From Cryptomeria japonica (Eukaryota; Streptophyta; Pinopsida; Cupressales; Cupressaceae), in assembly GCF_030272615.1 (NCBI RefSeq), contig NC_081413.1:447122538-447186537 (forward strand): 64,000 nt of DNA. The letters run 5' to 3'. A model generated the notes under the pieces. It had not been told where the DNA came from, did no database searches, and saw only the letters and a program-made list of their open reading frames with translations. The position numbers and the translations under genes are program-made. Within the stretch, counting starts at the first letter, position 1; each line of letters opens with the position of its first letter. Shown here in pieces: positions 11,545 through 23,490 of this stretch.

Positions 11545-12034
11545 GAGTCATAATATAAGACTTATAATGCACATCAGTGCTCATATTGCATAAAATTGTT
11601 CAAATCTAATATCCTGTGATCTTTGTGAAAGGTTACCAAATCTGCATTTACTCATGTCCCTGTAACAATCTTTGTCCATCATTGCATTGTTCAAATATTT
11701 CTCTGAGAGTAGCATTCTCATTCTGCAGTCTCTTGTGAGTGAGTTGTTGTGCTTAAAATGTTTTAAAATTCCCAAGTAATTGGGTGGCAACTCTGAAAAT
11801 TAAAAAAAACCAATGCTCTTGAATAAATCACAAATCACTTCAAGGAAGTTCACATAATGCAGAGAGGAAAGAAAACCAGGTCTTACATGAAGAAGAATCC
11901 TTAAGAGAAGTTTCAAGGAGGATTGCCCAAACCAGTCTGGAAAGGCCAAAGATAAATAGCTATACATGAACTAGTTAATGCTTCATGGAGACAGAAAGGC
12001 ATCCATATAGGTAAGTCCTCTAGACGACCAGTGT
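11545..12034 (+). other. Element B leader
   Basis: This is the untranslated leader between primer-binding site and gag, AT-rich and without a supported ORF. It ends in a purine-rich stretch before the first gag-like codons. Confidence 0.45.
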
Positions 12035-13649
12035 ATGAAAGTTCAAATACATCATCTCATGAGTCTGAATAAGACATTATGGGTTTTCATACAGGTTTGT
12101 TTGGTAATAATGAGGATATTCAAACTTTTCATCAAGGATTGTCTCGTACTGGAACTTTTTGGGAGAGATAGGAATAGCTCCAATATTAGGGTAGATTATT
12201 TGGCCCAAACTGTAGATGGGAATGTAAGTTTGATTGATAATGATAATATCAATATATCAGATTCAAAGGAAATCTTTCTAGACCCTTATGAAGTTTCCTA
12301 GGAAATCGAGGCTCTCAATAGAAGAGTCCATCAGTTAATCTCCTTAAGAAAATAAAAGGAGATGGAGAAGGAAAATTAAACTAAGGCAAAACTAGTTCTG
12401 CACCCAAAGTTGTTATGCAAACTAATAGCGAGGTTCACAGTAATCCACAACCTACCAAAATCTATACTAACAAGTGAAAACAAAAGGTTGTAGAGACTAA
12501 AGCTAGTTCTAAAACTGCAGATGTAATATTAGGAAGTGGAAGGGTACCTCATGGAATGTCCTTGCATGAAGTTCAAATAGAAAGGATGAGAAAAGAGAAG
12601 GAAAATTTGTAGAGGGAATTGGAAAAAGCTTAATTAGAAGCAACTAATGCCAAAGTCAGAAGAAAAATTGACTACCTAAAAGCCCCTCCTATAAATTTCC
12701 CTTCAATAGATCAGATTAAAACTATAACTTAACATACTTCACACTCTGTAATGAAAGCTCAACCAACCATGCCCATGTATACTGTTCCACCTCTGAACCA
12801 ATATGCCCATGTTAACCAAAATAACCTTGCCTTTTCTTTTAATGTTGCTCCAGTAATCAAATACCTCTTCAACACCCCCCCAACCAGAATAACCAAGTTT
12901 CTCAAGTTGGTGGTCCAAGTTAAAGAATGAATACTGGGAATAATTGTGTTGGTAACCAATTACAGAGAGGACCCATCAATGTGGAATTGTATAGACAACT
13001 TTTCTTTGATGGGATCCTAGGCTATCTAAATCATGTCCCTATTGAAATGAGGGACAAACTTTAGAAATTTGTTGGAAACAATGCCATAAGTGCAAAGGAG
13101 CATCTGAAGTCTTTTAGTGATATGATTAATGATTATGATATTTCAAATGAGGATGTGATCATGAAATTGTTTGTGCAATCTCTAGTTGAAGATGCCACAG
13201 ATTGGTACAGAGGGTTTCCTGTAGATAGCATAAGTTCTTGGGAAGAATTCAAGAATTGCTTTCAAGAGTAGTATGGGGACAAGACAAATGTGAGCTTCAT
13301 TCTCAATGAATTTAATAATATCAAAAAAATTTGATAACAAGGCTCTCACAAAATTTAATGCAAGGTTCCAAAAGGAAATGCATAGATTATTTCAAGTAAT
13401 GAGGTTATATGAGAATGTATGTTTAACCACCTATTCTGATGCCTTTAACCCAAAGATGGCCTATATCCTCAATGATAAAAACCTACATATTCTAAGGGAT
13501 GCTTTCAAAATTGCAATAAATATGTAAAGTAATAGGAAAGAATCAAGAAAAGTGGGAAGAAGAACTGATGGAAGACTATGGAAATAGCAAAAGCCACAAC
13601 CAAATAAAGCCTCTAAAGAAGAGGATAAGATTGAGAAACTGATGATTGT
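12035..13649 (+). pseudogene. Element B gag, N-terminal and capsid part
   Basis: The capsid-like region is clear at about 12960-13530. Its blocks include AKEHLKSFSDMINDYDI, VEDATDWYRGFP and SSWEEFKNCF, with a tail FNARFQKEMHRLFQVMRL. This is the retrotransposon gag domain that forms the particle shell. The N-terminal part from 12035 is low-complexity and shifts frame several times, so its start is uncertain. TAG codons (for example 13269) and a TAA-rich frame break near 13330 disable it. Coding is cut at 13649 by element J and resumes at 24755/24760. Confidence 0.7.
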
Positions 13650-14909
13650 TGTCTACCCAAACTATAATGAAAATAATAATACTACTAATTGAAATCTCAA
13701 TCCAAAGTTTGGATATTCATATGGTAGAGTTTACTATTTTCATGGTTGGTGTTCATTTAGTTGTCAATCCAGGAACGTAAAACTTGAAATGGATCTACAA
13801 TATATATGCACTAAGCTCTTTAAATGATTATTCTAGATTACTGCAATGACTAACATTATGCAGAAAGGAAAGGTAGGAATGGAAATCATAAAAGGCTAAA
13901 TGAAAGCTTCACAAAACACTACTGAAATGATCTAATGAAAATAATAGGAATCACACTGTTATGTCTTGGCTGCAGGAACAGTCAAAGGATCTATTCCCAG
14001 TGGCTGCAGGAACAATCCAATCATGAACTTCTATTGCAACTAAGTAAAACTAACTTCAATGATCTTAAACAAAGGATCACTCACCAAGTGGTCCCCCTTG
14101 GATGAGTGATATCAAACACTCATCAAAGAACTATTAATAGATTAGAACAACATATTCTTATTCATTTCTTCTTAAAAAATGATTACATATTCTAAAAGAG
14201 AAAATTCAGAATGCTTGACAAAACTTTGCTCAATTCCTTTTCATTATGTCTAACTCTCAGAAAAGAAGGAAGAGCTTATTATAAAGAAAAGATCAACTAC
14301 AATGGACAACTCAAGTTATGCCCAGAAGAAGAGGTGGATAATTGTCAAATGAAGGAGATAACTGAGAGCTTGGGAACTATGGATCTGAAACCGAACCACA
14401 GTCTTTGCATGCCAAAGCAATATTTTGTGAATTTAATATGCACTAGAGTTAAACTCCCATGGTGAAGTACAACTACTCCGATTATGCCATACAATGCGCT
14501 CGCTTGAATCTCCTCTAGTTTGACCTCCAGCTATTTGAACGTGATTCTCCAATGCTTAGGTGTGAAAGAAAATCATCCACCGCAGCATCAATTATTATCT
14601 ACACTAAAATAGAAACAACATACAGGGACATGCATATGTATCTTAATTCAATTAATAAATTCATTAATTCACATATGAAATTATCCTAAATAATCCACAT
14701 ATCACAGGGACAAATCATTTGGCTACAGGAATAAATTGACATGGCTGTAGGAATTAATCGACAAAGTTCAAACATGATTTCTTAAGTTCAGTTTTAAAAC
14801 ATGGATTACATATAGTCAATTCACAATACCTTACTATCACAATGCAACCCAAAAGATACCAAAAACCTAAGAGTCCCGATAAAAAATATGTCAATACATC
14901 GACTTATCA
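13650..14909 (-). repeat. Element J 3' LTR
   Basis: It begins tgtctacccaaact and ends catcgacttatca. It aligns along its whole length with 23491-24754, differing by scattered transitions and small indels. It carries the recurring motif ggctgcaggaa (decayed in places to ggctgtaggaa and ggctacaggaa). Confidence 0.9.
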
Positions 14910-14930
14910 GGCCCCCCAACTTTAAGGGTT
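14910..14930 (-). other. Element J 3' polypurine tract
   Basis: On the minus strand the stretch reads ccttaaagttggggggcc immediately before the LTR. This is the expected plus-strand primer site. Confidence 0.75.
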
Positions 14931-17283
14931 TGCTTCTCCTACAACAAAATGAAAATTTCTGATTTTTGCTAAAATTCTGAAATCACAAATAGTGTCCTAT
15001 CTGGTTCCCTTGGAAGGCAAATTCTAATAAAATCCTTTCATTTTCTCCAACATAGACCATCTAGTTGTTTCTTCCACAATTGCATCATAATTATGTTCTA
15101 TTGGTTGGCATGCCAAAAGTGGCCACATAAGGATCGGAGGCTGAAAGATTAATGGCAACCAGTTATTGGATTTCTCCTTGCCTAGCTATATGTATCTAGA
15201 GGCTCTTTGTATAGCTGCATGAAAATTCTGTAATGAGTAAGGTTCTCCTAGTTTTAAATGATCTGGTATATGATTCTAGCATTGAGTTATCCTTCCTAGT
15301 GCGGTTGTCCTGTGGGTCTACACCAATTGCTCATACGCTTGATAGACTTCCTCTCTCATTGGAAGTACTATCTTACTAACATCATCTCTTACTAGCAACT
15401 TTTGCCAATCATAATACAGAACCCTGGGTGCTTCTAATTCCCTCCTCAATGGCAATGGATAGTCAAGTTCCAATTTTTCAAACTCCCTGGCTTGTGGTCC
15501 TATAATCATCTCATTTTGGATCCACGACATTAGAGCTCTGAGATGGATATCCCCAATGTACAACAAAGGATTCCATTCTCTGTCTTGGGGTACAACATAG
15601 TTATGTAAATATAATTCACATAATAAATTCCTTACAACATGTGGGGAGGTTTGATAAGCATGAAAGGAATTCCTCAGGTGTTTCCAAGGATGGATTAAGG
15701 TCCCTAACAATGCGGTTTAGTTTAAAATTCAAATACCGCTCTTTCAAGTGTACTACATAAATTCTTGGGGGTGCCCTACACTATATTATCTCAGGAACCA
15801 TACCATAAATATCTTCTACCTTAGCTTCCAATTATTTAATTCTATTATCTTTCTTTTCAATCTCTTTTTGCCACTTATTAATTATCGCTTGCAACCTATC
15901 CTTCTATATTTCCCATTGCCTAAAAAATGTTAAAGCAATTGATAAACTAGTTGGGGATGAAGGAGGTCTAATAGGTCCTACCTTAGACTGTGGGATTTCT
16001 TCAACAAACTCCTCATTCTGAGTTGACATATCTCCCACATTTTCTTCAAGTTGTTGTAGAACATCATCAACAAACTCTTCACATTGCAATGCCATTGAAG
16101 CAAGATTTGCTAGCTTATCCATTACAACTTCTTCCTAAATTTCTTCTTGGACTTCTTCCTCTGTAGGGTTTTCTTACATTTCCTCTTCCATAGGGTTTTC
16201 TTGCATTTCCTTCTCTGCAACATCTTCTTCTTCTGAAATTTCTACTGCAATAACCTCTGCTAGATTACTCACAGATTGAGCCTTCTATGTCCTCCTTCTT
16301 GTTCTCCTTACATACACTTTTGAAACAGATGCAAGAGTTTTTGTTTCTGTTTGACGCCTCTTGGCTGCAAGAAGAATATGTTCTTCCTACGGCTGGATAA
16401 CAAATTCTTCATCTAATTCATCCTTTTCCAATTCTTTTCCTTCCCTTTGCAAAACAGGTAAATCTCTTTGAAGAGAGGCAAAGGGTTGTCCTTCGATTGA
16501 CTCTACTTCAATATTTCCTTCCATAATAATTGTGGCTCCTTCAGCAACCAGCAAACCCTCATCTTCACTAGAAAGATCTTCTGCAACAATTTCTTCTTGA
16601 GCCGGTGGATTATTTTCAATAGGGGCTTCATCAACCCTAAATTGTAGAATATCCTCAAACACACCCCATTCCATTTGTGAAACATCTCTCAGGGACCATT
16701 GTACAAGCAACTTCACCAGTTCATGATGGCTAACAGAGTGATTTCCATAATTTTTAGTCTCCTTAGTACTTATAGAAATGAGATGATACAAGAAATTTGG
16801 GACATTAACTCGCTGGTCATGACGCAGATGACTAAGTAACTTGAAATGAGGTGAATGTAGATTTGAATACCATCCTTCACATGTAATATATTTCATAATA
16901 TACAGAGCTACTTGAGGCCAATGTGCTGACAAAGAAACCCTTCTAGTCCCTTGCCTATACACCATTAAGGGTATGTCAGTAGAAATTGTGAACTCTACCC
17001 TAGCACTCCTTGCATCCTTTGATTCTGGAAAGAGTTCTCCTTTCTACAGCAACCTTGTGACCTCTGCAATTCACTACTCCATAGCAATTACCCTCAAACC
17101 TTTAACTGTAGCTTCTCCTTCATCAAAGGAATGCGTAAATTCTGCAGCTATTTCATTGTTGAAATCCTTGATTTTCAAGAAATAATCCAGCCAACCATGG
17201 TTTTGGAAATAACGCACATAGACAACATCCTACAACAACCCTTCATGGACCATTGGTTCATGGCGAATTAGATCACCACCCAT
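14931..17283 (-). pseudogene. Element J accessory ORF, plant transposon protein type
   Basis: The reading starts with ATG at 17283 (MGGDLIRHEP) and runs toward the 3' LTR, about 780 codons, broken by stops and at least one frameshift near 15750. The N-terminal part has the pattern DYFLKIKDFNNEIAAEFTHS, VKGLRVIAME and KGELFPES, resembling the putative plant transposon protein domain (by eye). The middle is strongly acidic with imperfect ENPTEEE-type repeats (about 16140-16240). A C-terminal block (15318-15710, for example WNPLLYIGDIHLRALMSW) looks globular. It has no transmembrane segment. Its place after integrase matches the accessory ORF of A. Function is unknown. Confidence 0.65.
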
Positions 17284-17484
17284 CTTTTACTCTGATACTT
17301 CCGCAGCTTCACCAAAATGTTTGACAGTTTCACAAAATCTAAAATCTACATATCTTGATTTTGGCAATAGAACTTATTATTCACTCATGTGAAATAATAA
17401 TCATCATAAGTAATGTCAGTTAGGAAATCAATTTAGGATATAAAAAAAAATTGATAATAAATCTTATTGGGAAAAAGGACCATC

Positions 17485-17508
17485 AAGTACCCCCCCCCCC
17501 CCAACTTA
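17485..17508 (-). other. Element J internal G-tract resembling its polypurine tract
   Basis: On the minus strand this reads ttaagttggggg with the G run extended to about 13-14. It matches the core of the 3' polypurine tract (taaagttgggggg) and sits just upstream of the accessory ORF. It could be a second priming site or simply a slipped duplication. The G count may also carry sequencing error. Confidence 0.5.
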
Positions 17509-17769
17509 ACCTAGCATGTGTCCACACAGGTTGACGAGATTTTGGGTTTGGAGTGGACTTAAATAGGATAAAAATCATAATGAACTAATAAATGCATAAT
17601 TAAAATAAAGTACAATATACACGTACCTACAATTGGGCAAAAATGATGGCGAAATGAAATGAAGTGACAGGTAAGAAAGTGGGATGGAATGTAGTGGATG
17701 GAATTTTATGTACGGAGAACAATATTCCCATGGAAATATTTTATTATGATACGGTAAATAAGTTCACTG

Positions 17770-19195
17770 CAGAGGCTGCAGGAACATCACCTTTATCAAC
17801 ATGCTCAAGTGCAACAGGAAGCTCATGAATTGATATCGAATCATTGGCAGTTGCTGGAGGAACCTTGCCTTTTGCTATAGGAACTTGTATTTCATTTTGG
17901 CCAGCAAACTGCAGTAGGAACTCTTCTCTAGTAGCTGGCTTGTGATAAAGTCATAGTCGGTGTCCATTTACTAAGAGTTTAAATTGAACAGGATCTATTG
18001 TGGACAACTGGACTACTCCATTCTAAAAAACTTCTTCTACCTCATAAGGACCCAACCACCTTGTTTGGAGTTTTCCTATAGCATCTTTATATCTGGAATC
18101 ATATAGGAGTGCCCAGTCACCAACTTTGAATTTCTTTTCTCTGATATATTTATCATGCCATCTGGCTCTTTGGTTTTGAATCAATTTTGTCTGTTGAATA
18201 GCTATCTTTCTCCATTCATCAAGAGCATTTAATTATTGAATGCATTCTTTCTGTGCTTCAGACAATGTCATATTCAGTTGTAGAGTTGTTCTCAAAGTTT
18301 TATGCTCAAATTCAATAGGCATCATTGTTGTTTTGCCATAAACCATCTCAAACGGTGTGAATCCAATTAGTGTTTTCCATGTTGTTCTATATGCCCAAAT
18401 TGCCTTTGAAAACCAATGAGACCAATCTTTCTTGTGGATAGACACTATTTTGGTAAGAATAGCCCCAAGCTCTCTATTGGTAACTTCTACTTGGCCATTA
18501 AACTACGGATGATATGGAGTGGATTTCCCGTGTCTTACATTGTATTCATTAACCAAAGCTTTTATCAATGTTGATGTAAATTGAGGTCCTTGATCTAAGA
18601 TAATTTCCCTTGGTACTCCATACCTTGTAAATATTTCTTCAAAGAGAAGCTCAACCACCTTATTATCTCTTGCATGTTGCATAGTTCTAGCTTCTACCCA
18701 TTTTGTCACATAGTCTGTACATACTAAGATATAAGATTTGCCATTAGAAGGTGGATCAATGGGGCCAACAAAATCTAATCCCCACTTGTCAAAAGCTGTA
18801 ACAAATATTTGAGGATATAGTGGCATCTCATCAGATTTTGTAGGTCTGCCCATTCGCTGACATCTGTCACACTTCCTTGTGTACTGAGCTACATCCTTGT
18901 GTAGTGTAGGCCAATAGTAACCGATATTGAGTATTTTCAGTGCTATCCTTTTGGTAGCAAAATGACCTCCACATGGCTCATCATGACATGCATGCAAGAT
19001 GTCATATGTTTCATCCTCTCTAACACATCTTCGCATGACTTGATCAGGTCCAGTATAAAATAGACAATCAGCAATCCATGAAAAGTTAAAACTTTTTTCA
19101 ACTAGCAACCTTCTTTCCTTAGGAGAAAAATAAATTGGCATCTTAGCTGCAGCTAAATAGTTGGCAATATCAGCATACCAAGGAGTATGAGCCTA
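17770..19195 (-). pseudogene. Element J integrase
   Basis: The zinc finger (HACHDEPCGGHFATKR, then CDRCQRMGRP) precedes the catalytic core. Core blocks are WGLDFVGPI, VCTDYVTKWVEA and REIILDQGPQF. The first aspartate, the second aspartate and a downstream glutamate in GQVEVTN are all readable. A TAG at about 18506 replaces the glutamine of YHPQ. The C-terminal part continues (GFTPFEMVYGK, KKFKVGDWALLYDSRYKD, LGPYEV) past TAA at 18233 and several TAGs to a tail with repeated VPxA segments near 17780-17900. It has no chromodomain. Five or more stops make it non-functional. Confidence 0.85.
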
Positions 19196-20760
19196 TATGA
19201 GAAACAAATGCTCATCTAGAAAAGTGTCATCTATCATTGTAGAATCTTCCTACAATTGAAGACGTGAAAGATAATCTGCAACAACATTAGACTTCCCTGG
19301 CTTATCAACAACAATTGTGATATCAAATTCCTACATCAACAATAACAAGCGAGCCAGTCTACCGGTGATTGATGGCTTATTCATGAGATATCTGATTGCA
19401 GTATGATCTATATGCACAAATATGCGATACCCTATAATATAGTGTCTAGACTTGTTAAGGGCATATATGACAGCTAGCATTTCCTTTTTTGTAATTGTAT
19501 AATTCAATTTAGGTCCTTGCAAATTCTTGCTGATATAATATATTGCATTTTCCAACTTGTCAACTTTTTGTCCCAGCACTACTCCTATGGCATAATCAGA
19601 TGCATCAGTATGGATTTGGAATGGTAGAGACCAATTAGGTCCTTTTAGAATTGGTGCTTGAGTCAAAGCATGCTTAAGCTTTAAAAAAGCTTCATTGCAT
19701 GCTGAGGTCCATTTAAATTCTGCATCTTTAGTAAGCAGTGTATATAAGGGACTTGCAATTTTTCTAAAATCTTTGATAAACCTTTTGTAGTATCCAGCAT
19801 GGCCAAGAAAATTTCTCACATCTTTCTTCTTCACAGGGTCATTAATATGCTGAATAACCTCAATCTTTGCTGGATCCACTTGTATACCTTGTACATATAT
19901 ATGATGACCAAGGACTATTGCTTCTTCCATCATAATAAAACATTTCTCACTGTTTAAAGACAAGTTGTAGTCTTCACATCACTGCAAAGCTTTCTTCAAA
20001 TTTCCTAATGCTTGATCAAATTCAGAACCATAGGTTGTAAAATCATCCATGTAAATTTCCATAATGTCTTGAGAAATATCAGAAAAAATACTAATCACTG
20101 CCCTTTGAAAAATGGCTAGAGCATTACACAACGCAAAAGGAAGAACATAATATGCATAAGTGCCCCATGGGCAAGTAAATGTTGTTTTCTCTTGATCCTT
20201 AGGAGCTATTTGTATCTGATTATAGCCACTAAATCCATCCAGGAATGAAAAATATCTCTTACCAGTAAGAGAATCCAATACCTAATCCACAAATGGTAGT
20301 AGAAAATGATCCTTCCTTGTGGCTAAGTTCAAGGCTCCATAATCAACAAATACTCTCCATTTGCCTCATTTTTTAGGAACTATCACCAAAGGTGATACCC
20401 ATTGACTATCAGAGATAGGATAGATAAACCCAGCTTTCAACAATTTCTGCAATTCTTCTTTAACTATCTCCTTCAAGGTAGGATTGACTCTTCTTTGAGG
20501 TTGTCTAAGGGGGCAACACTCATCCTTTATGTAAATGCGATGAGTACAAAATGTTGGATCAATTCCATTCATATCCTTGTAATCCCATGCAAAAGCATTT
20601 CTATGGAGTTTCAACAAGTCCACTAGGCTATCCTTTTGAGTATCTGCTATATTCTTATTGATGTTCAAATATTTATTCAATTCAACCTCTATCTTGATAG
20701 TAAGATCAATCTGATTTATATCAGAAATATGAGAATAAGACAATTCCTACGATAATAAGG
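19196..20760 (-). pseudogene. Element J reverse transcriptase and RNase H
   Basis: RT blocks in order are CCPLRQPQRRVNP, SQWVSPLVIVPKK, DGFSGYNQIQI, TTFTCPWGTYAY and the catalytic YMDD (IYMDDF, about 20040-20060). The connection has LGHAGYYKRFIKDF. RNase H follows with QIHTDASDYAIGVVLGQ, IYYISKNLQGPKLNYT and YALNKSRHYI. Catalytic aspartates of both enzymes are kept. The stops between blocks (for example 20279, 19979 and 19331) are single-codon breaks in one continuous frame or small frameshifts. Confidence 0.85.
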
Positions 20761-21560
20761 TATGCAAGATAGCAGTGGTTGCAAGAAAGTCCAACCCTAC
20801 AATATTTGGAACCAATTCCTATAATTCTTGGTCTTCTATTAATTCATTTATCAAGACTTTATAAAGGATTGATTCTTCATCATATAACTGGGTGAGTGGC
20901 ACTCGATTAATCATCATAAGGTGATTAATAGAGTCAATTTCTTTAGATTCCTCTCCCAAAATAGGCCAGACAACCTGCTGCTACTCAAGCTGAGGTTGTG
21001 CAGGGGAATACAAGGCTAATGTTTTTGTGGAGCTACCATCTGAAATAGTCATGTCTCCCAATCTACACCTAATATATGCATCAGTTGTTGCAAGCCGTGG
21101 TCTTCCCAAAATGACTAGATATCCCCCCAATGTTGCTTTTGGAGATAAAATCATAAAGTCTACAGGATATTCCCAGGAATCTAGAATAACTACTATATCC
21201 TCTATGATACCATCAGGTCTTACTGCAGAGCCATCAACAATTTGGAAAACTATGGGTGTAGCCCTTAAACTATCTATCTCTAGATGTTTCATTACTTCCC
21301 TTGTCATTACATTAATGGCTGCCCCTAGATCAACTAGAACATTTTTTATTTGACTGTCATTAATGACTATACTCACAACATGACTACTTGGATCATAATA
21401 CTTGCGAATAACAATTTTTCCTAACATAATATCAGCCAATTGACCCATAACATGAACTATTTGTGGATCCTTTTTCTTTCTGCCAGGTTTCTTTAGGCAT
21501 GCTTGCCTCAATGCCTTACCATATATTTGGACATCCTTTATTGCTTGCAACAATGAAATT
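20761..21560 (-). pseudogene. Element J aspartic protease
   Basis: Protease core at about 20981-21553. The active-site triad reads VLVDLGAAINVM, so the usual D-S-G has become D-L-G. A single C-to-T change in a TCA codon would explain it. The downstream strand (VILGRPRLATTDAYI) is the typical C-terminal part. The stretch 20761-20980 is a weakly conserved linker to RT. Confidence 0.75.
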
Positions 21561-23421
21561 TTAACACAAATATGCTTCAGTTGATCAAGAATATCAAAGC
21601 TTTGTTGTTGTTCAGTGGAAACTTCTTTGTCTTTCAGTCTATGGGGAAATGGTGGTAATATTTGATTCTGAGGTATTACATCTTTAGGATCAGAGATTGG
21701 CTACTCTACTTGTACCTCAGTAATAACTGGTTGAGAGGGATTAGGTAGAGTTGTGCCAGATTGAACGTGAATATCATCTAGTGATAAAGAATAGGCTAGG
21801 TATTGATTAGCATCAACTGAATAAGCTTTTTGTTGTTGCTAAGATATGATATTTGGATTAGGCAACGGTTGAGTAGGTAGTTGTGTTGGCTTGGGAGGTG
21901 GTGCTATAGCTGCAAGAGGTGGCATTAAAGCAGGAGGTTGTGGCTGCTAAACAGGGGGCTGATATCCATAAGATTGGGATGACCATGAGGGGTTTCTGCT
22001 CCATTGAGAGGTAGGTTGCCAATTCCCTTGAAACTAGTTCCTTGCACCTTGAGGTGGATACCAGTTTCCCTGTGGCTGCTACCACTAGGGAATTTGATTA
22101 GCAAATTGCTGTCCTTGGCCTTGTGATCCATACCAATGTGGATAATTACCAAAACTTTGAAAATAATGTGGTTGCCATTGGTTATTTGGTGCATAAGAAT
22201 TACCACTATAACCAGAAAAGGAAAGTGGATCAGGTGGCATACCTTGTCTTTGAAAATTTGGTCTTCTTTGCACAACATAGAAGACTTGTTATCCTCACCT
22301 TGAATTGGTTTGAAATCAAGTACTTCAACATTTGCAACCATCTTACATCTATAATCTTTCTTTTGTTGCTTACAATGAGGACATAATTCTGCAAGAAATG
22401 CATCAGCTTCCTCATGCTTTTTCTTAGCTACCAATGTATCCAACTGAGTAGCCATATTGCTTATAATGTCCTCCTTGAAATATTTTAACAAATGGCTAAG
22501 TTTCGATCTAGAAACTCCAGTTCCAGATGATGATGATGGTGCCCCTGAATTAAATCTCCTATGCTTCTTAGAAGTAGATCTGGAATACTTCTTGCAAATT
22601 TGTCCTATTTTAGCCCAAGCAGATTGTGTAATGTCAACTCCCCCAATGAGATCTAAGGAATCAGTACATTCATCACTGATACCCCTAAAGAATATTAATT
22701 TGAGGGAATCTTCATTCAGAGTACTATGCTTGGACTTCTTGACACTAAACAAAAACCTTTCCAGATAATCCTCAAGGCTCTCATCTTCAGTTTGTGTCAT
22801 TCTAAAGATATCATTCCCATGACGATCAATGCCTCTACAATAATCTTTGTATTTTGCAAGAAACAACTGTTTCATCTCATCCCATGTATTGATTGTGCTA
22901 CTACCCAATCTCATAAACCATCTCAATGATGACTCCTTTAAAGTGGCTAGAAAAATTTTGAGTCTATGGGCATCTATAGTATAATCAAAACTCCTACAGA
23001 GAACATCAAACTCAAACAGAAATGTATCCGGATCCTCTGTCACCAACCCATAGAATTTAAGAAGTGAAGATGCTGGAATGTTCTTGAGGTTAGCATTATC
23101 ATGCTAGTCAGAGATGGGAAACTCAAATGTTGGACCAGGTGGTGGTGGATTATTTCCAACAGGAGGTGGGTTCCCTTGTATTGGACTTGTGGGGGTTATT
23201 ACAATAGGCAATTCTTCTTCATGTGGACCAAAAAGGAACTGAAGACTACCTTCTGAAAATTCAAACTCAGGGTGATTCAAATTTTGTGGGACTTGATATA
23301 GTTTAGAAAAAGGATTTATATCTGGAAAATTATCTTTTGCATGAGTAGTATGAGTGGGCAAAAATCTACCTCTGGCATCTCTTCTTCTATTATGCATGCA
23401 GATTAAAGAAATTTCAAACAA
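21561..23421 (-). pseudogene. Element J gag
   Basis: Starting with ATG at 23421, or slightly inside, the N-terminus is Pro-rich. The capsid-like gag domain (DPDTFLFEFDVLCRSFDY, LRWFMRLGSSTINTWDEM, LEDYLERFLF) lies at about 22560-23046. A stop near 23103 separates the two parts. A cysteine cluster (CPHCKQQKKDYRC) may be the nucleic-acid binding site. The stretch 21850-22280 is rich in Q, P, Y and N and low in complexity. TAG codons interrupt it several times. It is larger than a typical gag, as is common in Athila-like elements. Confidence 0.75.
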
Positions 23422-23468
23422 TTAACTAGAAGCTAAAATAATCATAAAAGGTTCTTAGCTTGACACCA

Positions 23469-23486
23469 TCCTCGGCAACGGCACCA
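23469..23486 (-). other. Element J primer-binding site
   Basis: On the minus strand TGGTGCCGTTGCCGAGGA lies 4 bases inside the 5' LTR. It differs by two bases from TGGCGCCGTTGCCGGGGA, the site usually assigned to tRNA-Asp in Athila-type elements (from memory). Confidence 0.75.
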
Positions 23487-23490
23487 AAAA

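Noticed and set aside
23420-23490. A tRNA gene near the J primer site, and others near the other primer sites.
   Set aside because: Only the short 3'-end complement is present, with no cloverleaf or internal promoter boxes.
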